Shown in pieces: positions 1 through 7,717 of a stretch of DNA of 64,000 nucleotides. This DNA is from an uncultured Pelagibacteraceae bacterium (lineage in GTDB: Bacteria; Pseudomonadota; Alphaproteobacteria; Pelagibacterales; Pelagibacteraceae): positions 1 through 64,000 of the forward strand of contig CACLGJ010000003.1 of NCBI GenBank assembly GCA_902606445.1, read 5' to 3'. The notes under the pieces were generated by a model, which searched no databases, had not been told where the DNA came from, and saw only the letters and a program-made list of their open reading frames with translations. Position numbers and translations under genes: made by a program. Position 1 is the first letter of the stretch; each line of letters opens with the position of its first letter.

Positions 1-121
1 CTTGACAAACAAGGCATCTTAAATTTTTTGTTATCTTATTTTGTAATCTATCTTCATTAGCACCTACTGGGCTTAAGTAGATCAGCATAAACATCAAAAA
101 AATTAACTTAAAAATTTTCAT
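1..121 (-). CDS. ccmH: Cytochrome c maturation protein CcmH, N-terminal part (truncated by window edge)
   Basis: About 40 residues are visible, beginning with a hydrophobic signal or anchor segment (MKIFKLIFLMFMLIYL) and then the motif LRCLVCQ near residues 34-40, which is the redox Cys-x-x-Cys signature of CcmH/CycL. CcmH is a membrane-anchored thiol oxidoreductase that keeps apocytochrome c cysteines reduced and works with CcmF in heme ligation. Its ATG overlaps the ccmG stop as ATGA, so it is the next cistron of the ccm operon. The rest of the gene lies outside the window. The ORF is short only because of the edge. Confidence 0.85.
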   Translation of the reverse strand, partial: MKIFKLIFLMFMLIYLSPVGANEDRLQNKITKNLRCLVCQ

Positions 122-633
122 TTTATAATTTGATTAATCTCTTCATAAGATTTTTGGTTAAGTGGACCAATAAATTTTTTGATTATTTTATTTTTATAAA
201 TTAAAAAAGTTTCCGGAACCCCAAAAGCACCCCATTCAATTGCTTTTGTGCCATCCTGATCAAGTAAAATTGTTTGATATGGATCTCCTAATTCGTTGAG
301 AAATTTTTTTGCATTATCTACATTGTCTTTATAATTTAAACCAATAATTTCTAACTTTTCATTCTTATTTAAATTGACTAATATGAAATGTTCATCTCTA
401 CACGGCAAACACCATGAAGCCCAAATATTTAAAAGATAAAATTTATCTTGATTAAAAATCTTTTTTGAATCAACTTCCTCTTTTGAGTAAAAAGATTTGG
501 CTAGAAATTTTGGAATATCTTTAATACTACTTTTTGGTTCGTAGAAATTTGATTTATTTAAACTTTTATAAAATATAACAAACATAAATATCAACAAAGA
601 GATTATTGAAAATTTAATTATCTTTCTTTTCAT
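118..633 (-). CDS. ccmG: Thiol:disulfide interchange protein CcmG/DsbE
   Basis: This 171-residue protein has an N-terminal membrane anchor (about residues 5-22) and a periplasmic thioredoxin-like domain with the active site WCLPC (Cys75 and Cys78) and a cis-proline region GVPET. CcmG reduces the heme-binding CxxCH cysteines of apocytochrome c, or CcmH, during cytochrome c maturation. The start overlaps the ccmF stop by 4 nt (ATGA) and the end overlaps ccmH in the same way, consistent with translational coupling. The length is normal for the family. Confidence 0.93.
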   Translation of the reverse strand: MKRKIIKFSIISLLIFMFVIFYKSLNKSNFYEPKSSIKDIPKFLAKSFYSKEEVDSKKIFNQDKFYLLNIWASWCLPCRDEHFILVNLNKNEKLEIIGLNYKDNVDNAKKFLNELGDPYQTILLDQDGTKAIEWGAFGVPETFLIYKNKIIKKFIGPLNQKSYEEINQIIK

Positions 634-2504
634 AATTTTTTTCTTTTAAAAAAACTAACAGTTCCACCAAGAGAAATTAATAAAACAGAAATCCAAATCC
701 ATAGCATGAATGGTTTTACTTGATACCTAATATTAAAATGCTCATTGTTCTGAACAGTATTCATTGTAATGAACTTGTCTGATAAAAATGTCGTTTTAAT
801 ATCAGCTTCACTAGTAATAATATTTGGTTGATTATAAACTCTTAATTCGGGCTCCAACTTTTCACTAGTCGTACCCTCCTCAATTAAAAAATACCCTTTA
901 AAAGATATATAATTCTTATCTTGAAATTTTCTAAGATTATCAAATTTAATTTTAAATTTTTCATTTTTAAAAGTTTCACCAACTTTTAAATTAGTAATTA
1001 TTTCACTTGAAAAAATATTATTAAATAAAATACTTAATATTAAAAGACTAAAACCTAAATGAGAAATATTTTGAGAAAGATTTTGTGATTTTTTTTTAAG
1101 TAAATCTCTAATGGTTATTAAGAATAGATAAAAAGCACTTCCAATTAAAACAGTGTTTATCAAGAGATTATTTCCAAAGTTTTTCAGGATTAAATAAGAT
1201 ATTAAAAATGATATAATCATTAGACACATTAATTGAAGTTTTCCGTTCAATTCAGATTTGATCCACCTTAACTGAGGGCCTATTGCCATAAATATTAAAA
1301 AAGGAATTAAAAAAGGAATTATTAACTTATGATAAAAAGGTGGACCTACTGAAATTTGTTCAGATGAAACAACATCAAGAAATATTGGATAAATAGTTCC
1401 GATCAATACCACAGATAAGAAATACATCATTAACCAGTTATTAATTAATATAGATGTCTCTTTGCTGAGAAATGAAAATGAGACTGGTTCTTGTTTATTA
1501 GATTTATGAAAAATAAAGAAAACAAATAATGAAATAAAAACTAATAAAAATAAGAAAGATAATATAAATACACCTCGTTCAGGATCACTCGCAAAAGTAT
1601 GAACAGAATTCAAAATTCCTGAACGAACTAAAAACGTTCCACCCATGCTTAGTATAAAAGTAGTTATAGATAAAATTATCACCCATGAACTGAGGGTAGA
1701 TCTTTTTTCTAAAACTAAAACACAATGTAATAATGCTGTTAAAGCCAACCATGGCATTAGAGAAACATTTTCTACTGGATCCCAAAACCAAAAGCCACCC
1801 CATCCTAATTCATAATAAGCCCAAATAGATCCTAATAGGATGCCTAATGTTAAAAATATCCAAGATATCAATATCCATTTTTTTATATGAGTAGCCCAAA
1901 CTTTTGAAATGTAATTCATAGTAGTGGCTGCAAGAGCACTAGATAAAATTATGGAAGAGCCAACATAGCCCAAATACAAAATAGGTGGATGGATTGCTAA
2001 TACAGGATCTTGTAAGATAGGATTTAAACCTAGACCCTCATCTGGTGGTGGAAATACATAATTAAAGGGATTTGAAGAGTCTATTAAAAAAATAAAAAAG
2101 CCAATTATAATTATTTGCTGAAATAAAACAGTTAAAATTCTGTAATTTTTTAACATATTTCTGGATTCAAGTAAGAAAACAAAAATAAATAAATTTAGTA
2201 CCAACAACCACAATAACAAACTTCCCTCATGATTTCCCCAAGTACCTGATATTTTATAAAATAATGGTTTAGTTGTGTGAGAATTATTTAGAACAGTTTC
2301 ATTAGTAAAATCAGAATATACAAAAGATATTATCAAAACAAAAAAACTTAAAATAACCAATAATAATTGAATGAATGAAAAACTTATAATTTTACTATCT
2401 AATATTTTACTATCTCTGAAATTTTTGATTGAAAAAAAAAAGATTGGAAATGAAACGATAAGCCCTAAGATAAGTGCATAATATCCTATAGAACTATATA
2501 TCAT
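630..2504 (-). CDS. ccmF: Heme lyase subunit CcmF
   Basis: This 624-residue polytopic membrane protein has the conserved tryptophan-rich WWD domain (GWGGFWFWDPVENVSLMPW, about residues 233-251) that presents heme, and the KISGTWGNHEGSLLLWLL region near residue 85. CcmF is the core of the heme-apocytochrome c ligation complex and acts on the periplasmic face with CcmE (heme donor) and CcmH. It overlaps ccmE by one base and ccmG by four, in the middle of the operon. The length is slightly below that of enterobacterial CcmF (about 650). Confidence 0.95.
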   Translation of the reverse strand: MIYSSIGYYALILGLIVSFPIFFFSIKNFRDSKILDSKIISFSFIQLLLVILSFFVLIISFVYSDFTNETVLNNSHTTKPLFYKISGTWGNHEGSLLLWLLVLNLFIFVFLLESRNMLKNYRILTVLFQQIIIIGFFIFLIDSSNPFNYVFPPPDEGLGLNPILQDPVLAIHPPILYLGYVGSSIILSSALAATTMNYISKVWATHIKKWILISWIFLTLGILLGSIWAYYELGWGGFWFWDPVENVSLMPWLALTALLHCVLVLEKRSTLSSWVIILSITTFILSMGGTFLVRSGILNSVHTFASDPERGVFILSFLFLLVFISLFVFFIFHKSNKQEPVSFSFLSKETSILINNWLMMYFLSVVLIGTIYPIFLDVVSSEQISVGPPFYHKLIIPFLIPFLIFMAIGPQLRWIKSELNGKLQLMCLMIISFLISYLILKNFGNNLLINTVLIGSAFYLFLITIRDLLKKKSQNLSQNISHLGFSLLILSILFNNIFSSEIITNLKVGETFKNEKFKIKFDNLRKFQDKNYISFKGYFLIEEGTTSEKLEPELRVYNQPNIITSEADIKTTFLSDKFITMNTVQNNEHFNIRYQVKPFMLWIWISVLLISLGGTVSFFKRKKL

Positions 2505-2923
2505 TATTTATTCTCCAAAGCTGATTTAACCTCTGGTGGCATATAATTTTCGTCATGTTTTGCTAAAATTTTCGATGCCTTAAAAAAATTTCTATCTTGT
2601 AAAAAACCCTCTGTAACAACGCCTTTTCCTTCAGAAAATAAATTTGGAACTACCCCAGAATAGGTTACATTAATCTCATTTTTAAAATCTGTTATTATGA
2701 AATTTATTTGATTAGCTGACATTTCTACAGAGTTTTTTTTTACCATTCCTCCAATTCTGATTTTTTTACTATCTATCTCTGTTAACAACTTAACTTCAGA
2801 GGGAGATTTAAAGTAAACAATATTTTCCTCTAAAGATTTTAAAACTAAAAATACTGTTAATACCAATACGGATAAAACTAATAATATAAAAAAAAATCTC
2901 AGCTTAACTTTTTGACCATACAT
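2504..2923 (-). CDS. ccmE: Periplasmic heme chaperone CcmE
   Basis: This 139-residue protein has a single N-terminal membrane anchor (about residues 9-28) and a beta-barrel periplasmic domain. The C-terminal segment [13 protein letters not shown] contains the family's covalent heme-binding histidine (His123) and the heme-ligand tyrosine (Tyr127). CcmE accepts heme from CcmC/CcmD and passes it to CcmF. It sits between ccmD (10-nt gap) and ccmF (1-nt overlap), as expected. Confidence 0.95.
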   Translation of the reverse strand: MYGQKVKLRFFFILLVLSVLVLTVFLVLKSLEENIVYFKSPSEVKLLTEIDSKKIRIGGMVKKNSVEMSANQINFIITDFKNEINVTYSGVVPNLFSEGKGVVTEGFLQDRNFFKASKILAKHDENYMPPEVKSALENK

Positions 2924-2933
2924 GGTTTATAAG

Positions 2934-3161
2934 TTAGATGCTTTGACTGCTAGATAGAATTTCCTGATTAATAATTTGAGTTCTCGCAATTTTAGCTTTT
3001 TTGGTATCTAGGGAACCGTACTTTGCTATGAATTTATTTTTTTCTTTAATGTATTGTAACTTTACAATTACATACAAAATTGAAAAACTTAGAATAGTAA
3101 ATGAAAAAGAAGACCACACGTAAGACCCATATCCATTCATATTTAATAATTCATTGATCAT
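2934..3161 (-). CDS. ccmD: Heme exporter protein CcmD
   Basis: This 75-residue protein carries the typical CcmD opening around GYGSYVWSSFSFT, one transmembrane helix (about residues 12-34) and a charged cytoplasmic tail. CcmD stabilises the CcmC-heme-CcmE complex. The identification rests on the GYGxYVW motif, the size and the position between ccmC and ccmE. Its start overlaps the ccmC stop by 4 nt. The tail is somewhat longer than in many CcmD proteins. Confidence 0.85.
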   Translation of the reverse strand: MINELLNMNGYGSYVWSSFSFTILSFSILYVIVKLQYIKEKNKFIAKYGSLDTKKAKIARTQIINQEILSSSQSI

Positions 3162-3898
3162 AGTCTATCTAACCCTTTGTTTTTTAACTTTATCAGTTCA
3201 GTATTATATTTCATTAAAAAAATTAACAATGAAAACAGTGCAAATGCCGCACTCATAATCAAAAGAGGCAAGAGCATTGAAGAGTGAATTGCAGACTTTG
3301 ACATGATATTTATTGAAGCTGGCTGGTGAAGTGTATTCCACCAATCAACAGAGTATTTAATAATTGGAACATTAATAATTCCAAAAATCGTTATTAGTGT
3401 TGTTATCTTAATAACTTGTTCTTTATCTTCAAAAATCCTCCAAGCAATCAAGTATAATAAATAAAAAATTGCTAAAATAAGCATAGACGTAATTCGAGCA
3501 TCCCATGCCCACCACGTGCCCCATGTGGGTTTTCCCCAAATAGAACCTGTTACTAGTGCTACAATATTAAAAATGAGTCCTGAAGGTGCTAAACTTTTTG
3601 CAATTAAAAAGAAATGTTTATTTTTAAATATATAACCACATAATGATAAAAACGTAATCGAAGAAAATATTCCTAATGAAATCCAAGCTGCAGGAACATG
3701 TACATACATAATTCTAACCGAATGACTTTGTTTATAATCTTCAGGTGACAAAATTAGAGCTTCAACTAAACCTATAGAAAACACTAAAATAAATAGTATC
3801 ATTACATACTTAGGAGCTTTAGATGTAATTAAAAAAATCTTATTTGGTTCTAAAATTTTAAACATAATCTTATATGAAGTTTTTAATATGAAAGACAT
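3158..3898 (-). CDS. ccmC: Heme transporter CcmC
   Basis: This 246-residue protein with six predicted membrane spans has the WWD heme-handling motif (WGKPTWGTWWAWDAR, about residues 120-134) and the two periplasmic histidine regions YVHVPAAW and WWNTLHQPAS that ligate heme. CcmC loads heme onto CcmE. It is the first gene of the visible ccm operon; ccmA and ccmB are not in this window. No Shine-Dalgarno sequence precedes the ATG. Instead a 12-bp perfect inverted repeat ends exactly at the base before it. An alternative start is Met12 (position 3865), which would place the hairpin in the leader. Confidence 0.93.
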   Translation of the reverse strand: MSFILKTSYKIMFKILEPNKIFLITSKAPKYVMILFILVFSIGLVEALILSPEDYKQSHSVRIMYVHVPAAWISLGIFSSITFLSLCGYIFKNKHFFLIAKSLAPSGLIFNIVALVTGSIWGKPTWGTWWAWDARITSMLILAIFYLLYLIAWRIFEDKEQVIKITTLITIFGIINVPIIKYSVDWWNTLHQPASINIMSKSAIHSSMLLPLLIMSAAFALFSLLIFLMKYNTELIKLKNKGLDRL

Positions 3899-3960
3899 AT
3901 CTGATCAAGAATGTAGAGGGAGATAATAACAGGGGTAAAATTTCACACTCTTGATCAGAT
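3899..3960 (-). promoter_or_regulatory. Long perfect hairpin flush against the ccmC start codon
   Basis: The 12-bp arms ATCTGATCAAGA (3899-3910) and TCTTGATCAGAT (3949-3960) are perfect reverse complements. After one A-C mismatch the stem continues for three more pairs (3912-3914 with 3945-3947). The roughly 30-nt loop contains G-rich (plus) or C-rich (minus) patches, unusual in this AT-rich sequence. On the minus strand the 3' arm ends at the base before the ccmC ATG. There is no T-run, so it is not a typical terminator. An operator dyad or a translation-controlling leader hairpin is inferred. I recognise no known riboswitch class. The rest of the gap (3961-4027) shows nothing else. Confidence 0.7.
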
Positions 3961-4027
3961 ATTAAACATATACTACTTAATTTCTATGTCTAAGATTTGA
4001 ACTAAATGTGTTTGAATAGTGATTTTC

Positions 4028-4348
4028 TTAATTTGAAGGCTTAAAATAGCTAGATCCTTTTTTTCCAGAAAAAATTTCCTCAATTAAAGGATGTTTAATT
4101 GGTTCATCTGAGTCATCCATAAGAAGGTTTTGCTCAGACACATAAGCCTCGTATGTAATTTCATCATTCTCAGCAAGCAAATGATAAAATGGCTGATCTT
4201 TTCTTGGCCTTACATTTTTTGGTATAGATTGATACCATTCCTCAGAATTGTTAAACTCAAAATCAACATCATAAATTACACCTCTGAATTCAAAGTGCTT
4301 ATGCTTCACAATGTCTCCAATAGAAAATTTAGCTTTTTGTATTGCCAT
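4028..4348 (-). CDS. hspQ: HspQ / YccV-like (hemimethylated-DNA-binding domain) protein
   Basis: This 106-residue protein has the YccV/HspQ fold signature: AKFSIGDIVKHKHFEFRGVIYDVD near the N-terminus, then WYQSIPKNVRPRKDQPFYHLLAEN and TYEAYVSEQNL. In enterobacteria the family is a heat-shock protein that influences Lon specificity and DnaA stability; the role here is inferred from the family. The length is typical (about 105). It is a single gene between the ccm operon and a divergent membrane-protein gene. Confidence 0.85.
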   Translation of the reverse strand: MAIQKAKFSIGDIVKHKHFEFRGVIYDVDFEFNNSEEWYQSIPKNVRPRKDQPFYHLLAENDEITYEAYVSEQNLLMDDSDEPIKHPLIEEIFSGKKGSSYFKPSN

Positions 4349-4437
4349 TAACTTTAATATGGAGATTTAGATTTAAAAATCAATAAGAAAAAATATAAAG
4401 TTTTTATGACACACTTAATTATGTTAATATCTTTTGA

Positions 4438-4989
4438 GTGAACAAATCTTTTTTAAAATTTATCACAGATTTTGGACCTTTAGGGATATTTTTTTTCTAT
4501 TATTACAGTAATGATAAAAATTTATCTATTGCAATTCCTCCACTAATAATTGCAACAATTGTTGCTTTAACCATCATGTGGATATTTGAAAAAAAAATAC
4601 CCCCTATGCCTTTAGTAAGTGGAATTTTGATCACATTATTTGGAGGACTTACTATTTATTTTAATGATCCAATTTTTATTTATATAAAACCAACTATAAT
4701 TAATATTATGTTTGCCCTCGCATTGTTTTTTGGAAAGTACTTTACGAAAGAACCTATTCTTAAAAAAATCATGGGTAAATCTATACCTCTAAATGATATT
4801 GGGTGGGTAATTCTTAACAAAAGGTGGATGTACTTTTTCTTTGGTCTTGCATTACTAAACGAATTTATTTGGAGAACACAATCAGAGGAGTTTTGGGTAA
4901 ACTTTAAAGTTTGGGGAATGTTACCGATAACAATTATATTTACTGGATTTCAAATTGGTTTAATTAATAGATATAGAATAAATGAGTAA
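4438..4989 (+). CDS. yciB: YciB/IspZ-type inner-membrane septation protein
   Basis: This 183-residue membrane protein has five predicted spans and opens with FLKFITDFGPLGIFFFYYY, which matches the conserved YciB N-terminus. The NKRWMYFFFGLALLNEFIWR segment (about residues 127-146) is also a family signature. YciB proteins affect cell envelope integrity and septation. The start is GTG at 4438, after a short AT-rich leader. The end overlaps the next gene by 8 nt, so the two are probably one transcript. Confidence 0.88.
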   Translation: MNKSFLKFITDFGPLGIFFFYYYSNDKNLSIAIPPLIIATIVALTIMWIFEKKIPPMPLVSGILITLFGGLTIYFNDPIFIYIKPTIINIMFALALFFGKYFTKEPILKKIMGKSIPLNDIGWVILNKRWMYFFFGLALLNEFIWRTQSEEFWVNFKVWGMLPITIIFTGFQIGLINRYRINE

Positions 4990-5320
4990 CAATTTAAGGT
5001 TAGTTATAAACAATTCTCAAAAGAAAATTGAAGAAAAACACTTTTTTGAAAAAAATGAATTGCAGATCATTTTAGATTTATATGCAAAGATGGTTTCTGA
5101 GGGATCTTGGAAAGATTATGGACTAAGCATATCTAGCAAACAAGTAAGCTTTAGCGTTTTCAAAAATGCAACTGAGAACGCTCTTTACAAGATTAGTAGA
5201 AATTTTAAACCTAAAAATAAAAATTTGAAATATCTAATTACAGATACAAATGGAAAAATTTTAAAGAACTCTTTTAATCTTAAAGATTTATTAAAGAATA
5301 CTGATTGGAAAAAACTTTAA
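4982..5320 (+). CDS. DUF2794 family protein
   Basis: This 112-residue protein matches the alphaproteobacterial DUF2794 pattern: FEKNELQIILDLYAKMVSEG, then WKDYGLSIS and VSFSVFKNATENALYKISR. The function is unknown and no catalytic residues are evident. It overlaps yciB by 8 nt and ends 7 nt before the convergent BI-1 gene. Confidence 0.75.
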   Translation: MSNNLRLVINNSQKKIEEKHFFEKNELQIILDLYAKMVSEGSWKDYGLSISSKQVSFSVFKNATENALYKISRNFKPKNKNLKYLITDTNGKILKNSFNLKDLLKNTDWKKL

Positions 5321-5327
5321 AAATCTA

Positions 5328-6092
5328 TTATCTTCTTTGTCCAAATAATCTTAAAAGCATTATGAACAAATTAATAAAGTCCAAATAAAGTGTTAAAGCA
5401 CCCATTACTGCTTTTTTACCCATGACTTCACCAGAGTCGCTAATCGCATACATGTTTTTAATTTTTTGAGTATCATATGCAGTTAGCCCTACAAAAATTA
5501 AAACACCTAAAATTGAGATAACAAAGTACATCATTGAAGATTTCATAAAAATATTGACGATAGATGCAATTATAATTCCAATTAATCCCATCATTAAGAA
5601 TGAGCCTAGTTTAGTTAAATCTCTTTTGGTAGTGTAACCATAAATGCTCATCGCACCAAAAGTTGCTGAACAGATAAAGAAAACTCTAGTAACACTCATT
5701 CCAGTGTAAACTAATAAAATTGAAGATAGTGATAAACCCATTAATCCAGCAAAAACCCAAAAAGTTGTTTGAGCTTTTGATGCGCTCATTTTATTAATTC
5801 CAAAACTCATATAAAAAACAATTCCTAAAGGTGCCAACATAACTAACCATTTTAATCCAGACATATAAATTGCATTACCAACTTGAGTAAGTCCTACAAT
5901 TGATCCAGCATCATTTGTGACCACTGACATTTTAAACGTTACAAGTGCAATTATACCAGTTAACAATATTCCTGTTGCCATGTAGTTATATACTTTAAGC
6001 ATGTAGGCTCTTAAGCCCTCGTCCATTACTACTGTAGTTTCTTGTGCAGCAGCTTTAGCTCTTCCAAGTATTCCTTTTTTATCGAATTCCAT
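5328..6092 (-). CDS. Bax inhibitor-1 / YccA family membrane protein
   Basis: This 254-residue protein has seven predicted transmembrane helices. It has a charged N-terminal stretch before the first helix and the BI-1 C-terminal signature FVGLTAYDTQKIKNMY, followed by LYLDFINLFIMLLRLFG. Bacterial BI-1 family members (YccA, YbhL, YetJ) include FtsH/HflB modulators and pH-dependent calcium-leak channels; which applies here cannot be told. It is a single gene whose ATG directly abuts a hairpin (6093-6132), with no visible Shine-Dalgarno sequence. Confidence 0.9.
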   Translation of the reverse strand: MEFDKKGILGRAKAAAQETTVVMDEGLRAYMLKVYNYMATGILLTGIIALVTFKMSVVTNDAGSIVGLTQVGNAIYMSGLKWLVMLAPLGIVFYMSFGINKMSASKAQTTFWVFAGLMGLSLSSILLVYTGMSVTRVFFICSATFGAMSIYGYTTKRDLTKLGSFLMMGLIGIIIASIVNIFMKSSMMYFVISILGVLIFVGLTAYDTQKIKNMYAISDSGEVMGKKAVMGALTLYLDFINLFIMLLRLFGQRR

Positions 6093-6132
6093 ATCTTGAT
6101 AAATATATAGTCTTTTACTAATTATTCAAGAT
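6093..6132 (-). promoter_or_regulatory. Hairpin flush against the BI-1 gene start
   Basis: ATCTTGA (6093-6099) and TCAAGAT (6126-6132) pair perfectly. After a one-base bulge TAA (6100-6102) pairs with TTA (6122-6124). On the minus strand the 3' arm ends immediately before the ATG. This matches the geometry at ccmC and rpe. It could equally be an operator dyad in the divergent promoter region between the BI-1 gene and the aldo/keto reductase gene. Confidence 0.45.
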
Positions 6133-6173
6133 ACCTTAAAAGATTAAAAAAAAATTAATACTATAAAACAGTA

Positions 6174-7211
6174 ATGAATTACAAAAAATTAGGAAATACT
6201 GACCTGAATGTAAGTACAATTTGTCTCGGTACAATGACATGGGGTGAACAAAACACTCAAGAAGAAGGTTTCGAACAAATGGATTATGCTTTAGATCAAG
6301 GAGTTAATTTTTGGGATACTGCTGAGATTTATTCTATTCCTCCAAGACAGGAAACTTTTGGGGATACCGAAAAAATCATCGGAAATTGGTTTGAAAAAAC
6401 AAAAAAGAGAGACAAAGTAATTTTAGCTTCAAAGGTTTGTGGGCCTATGAGAGAATACGTAAGAGGTGGTGGAAATCAATTTGGCACAAAAAATATGACT
6501 GAAGCTTTAGAGGGTAGTTTAAAAAGATTAAAGACAGATTATATCGACCTATACCAATTACACTGGCCAGAAAGAAAAACAAATTTTTTTGGAAAATTGG
6601 GATATGAGCACGATGACAGCAGTGAATGGACTCAATTTGAGGATATATTGGCTGATTTAAAAAAATTTATAGATCAGGGAAAAATTAAATATATAGGTCT
6701 TTCAAATGAAACTCCGTGGGGATTATCAAAGTTTTTAGAATTATCTAAAAATAAAAATCTTCCTAGAATGCTTTCTGTACAAAATCCTTACAACTTATTA
6801 AATAGAACCTATGAAGTTGGTCTTGCAGAAATATCAGTTAGAGAACAAGCGGGTTTGTTAGCTTATTCTCCTTTAGCTTGTGGATATCTCTCTGGGAAAT
6901 ATATGAATAATCAATTACCAAAAGGATCAAGAATTGAACTCCATAAAGATTTTTGGACAAGGTACAATAAGCCTAGCACAGACAAGGCAATCAATTCTTA
7001 TTATAAAATAGCAAAAAAAAGTGGGTTAGATTTAGCGCAAATGTCTTTAAAGTTTTTAGAAATTCAGCCTTTTGTGACAAGTGTTATTATTGGAGCAACT
7101 ACAATGGATCAGTTGAAAACTAATATAGAAAGTGTAAATATAAATTTAACTGATGATATTATTAATGAAATTAATGAAGTTCAAAAAATTTACCCAAATC
7201 CTTGTCCATGA
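6174..7211 (+). CDS. Aldo/keto reductase (Tas-like)
   Basis: This 345-residue protein opens with the AKR signature MNYKKLGNTDLNVSTICLGTMTWG. The catalytic tetrad regions are visible: WDTAEIY (Asp and Tyr), LASKV (Lys) and LYQLHWP (His). NADPH-dependent aldo/keto reductases reduce aldehydes and ketones; the physiological substrate cannot be assigned. The wording and length are closest to the E. coli Tas subgroup. Its stop overlaps the next gene's start as ATGA. Confidence 0.88.
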   Translation: MNYKKLGNTDLNVSTICLGTMTWGEQNTQEEGFEQMDYALDQGVNFWDTAEIYSIPPRQETFGDTEKIIGNWFEKTKKRDKVILASKVCGPMREYVRGGGNQFGTKNMTEALEGSLKRLKTDYIDLYQLHWPERKTNFFGKLGYEHDDSSEWTQFEDILADLKKFIDQGKIKYIGLSNETPWGLSKFLELSKNKNLPRMLSVQNPYNLLNRTYEVGLAEISVREQAGLLAYSPLACGYLSGKYMNNQLPKGSRIELHKDFWTRYNKPSTDKAINSYYKIAKKSGLDLAQMSLKFLEIQPFVTSVIIGATTMDQLKTNIESVNINLTDDIINEINEVQKIYPNPCP

Positions 7212-7714
7212 TTAAAAAATATTTAATTTGTTTTTCAATAATTTTTTTATCTAATCTATCACCACTAAAAGCTGAGGAATTAAAAGAAATTGGTAAATAT
7301 AAAGATTGGCGCACTATGGTTTTAGTCGAGCCAACTGGTAAAGTGTGTTTTGCACAATCAACACCTGTTTTACAGTCACCAAAAAAAAATAAAAGAGATG
7401 CAAGATTATTTGTGACCTTTAGGCCTAGTGAAAAAATTAAAGATGAAATAAGTGCTAGTCCAGGGTATGAATTTAATAAAGAAAACTCTGTTATAGCTAC
7501 ATCTGGAAAAAATAAAATTAAATTTGATATTGTTCAACAGGGTTTTGCATGGATAGCTGATAATAAAATTGAAAAAAAAATGGTTAGGGTTATGAAAAAA
7601 GGTTCAAGGATTATGATCACTGGATATAATCAAAAAGGCTCGCAAACTATTGACCATTATTCACTCTTAGGCTTTACTAAAGCTTACACTACTGCAAAAA
7701 AAGCTTGTAGTTAA
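7208..7714 (+). CDS. Invasion-associated locus B (IalB) family secreted protein
   Basis: A signal peptide (MIKKYLICFSIIFLSNLSPLKAEE) is followed by an IalB-like domain: YKDWRTMVLVEPTGKVCFAQSTPV, then RDARLFVTFRPSEK, with a conserved cysteine at each end (VCFAQ and KKACS). The family is periplasmic or secreted and widespread in alphaproteobacteria; outside Bartonella its function is unclear. I chose the ATG at 7208 because it forms an ATGA overlap with the preceding gene; a TTG six bases upstream is less likely. It abuts argG. Confidence 0.75.
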   Translation: MIKKYLICFSIIFLSNLSPLKAEELKEIGKYKDWRTMVLVEPTGKVCFAQSTPVLQSPKKNKRDARLFVTFRPSEKIKDEISASPGYEFNKENSVIATSGKNKIKFDIVQQGFAWIADNKIEKKMVRVMKKGSRIMITGYNQKGSQTIDHYSLLGFTKAYTTAKKACS

Positions 7715-7717
7715 TTG

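Noticed and set aside
3899-3960. Known riboswitch or terminator at the ccmC leader
   Set aside because: I could not match the loop to SAM, glycine, TPP, preQ1, fluoride or guanidine classes, and no T-run follows on either strand, so it is left as an unassigned dyad.
4130-4351. 73-codon plus-strand ORF over hspQ
   Set aside because: It is an antisense shadow of a well-supported gene, with no Shine-Dalgarno sequence or recognisable domain; similar antisense frames elsewhere were dropped for the same reason.
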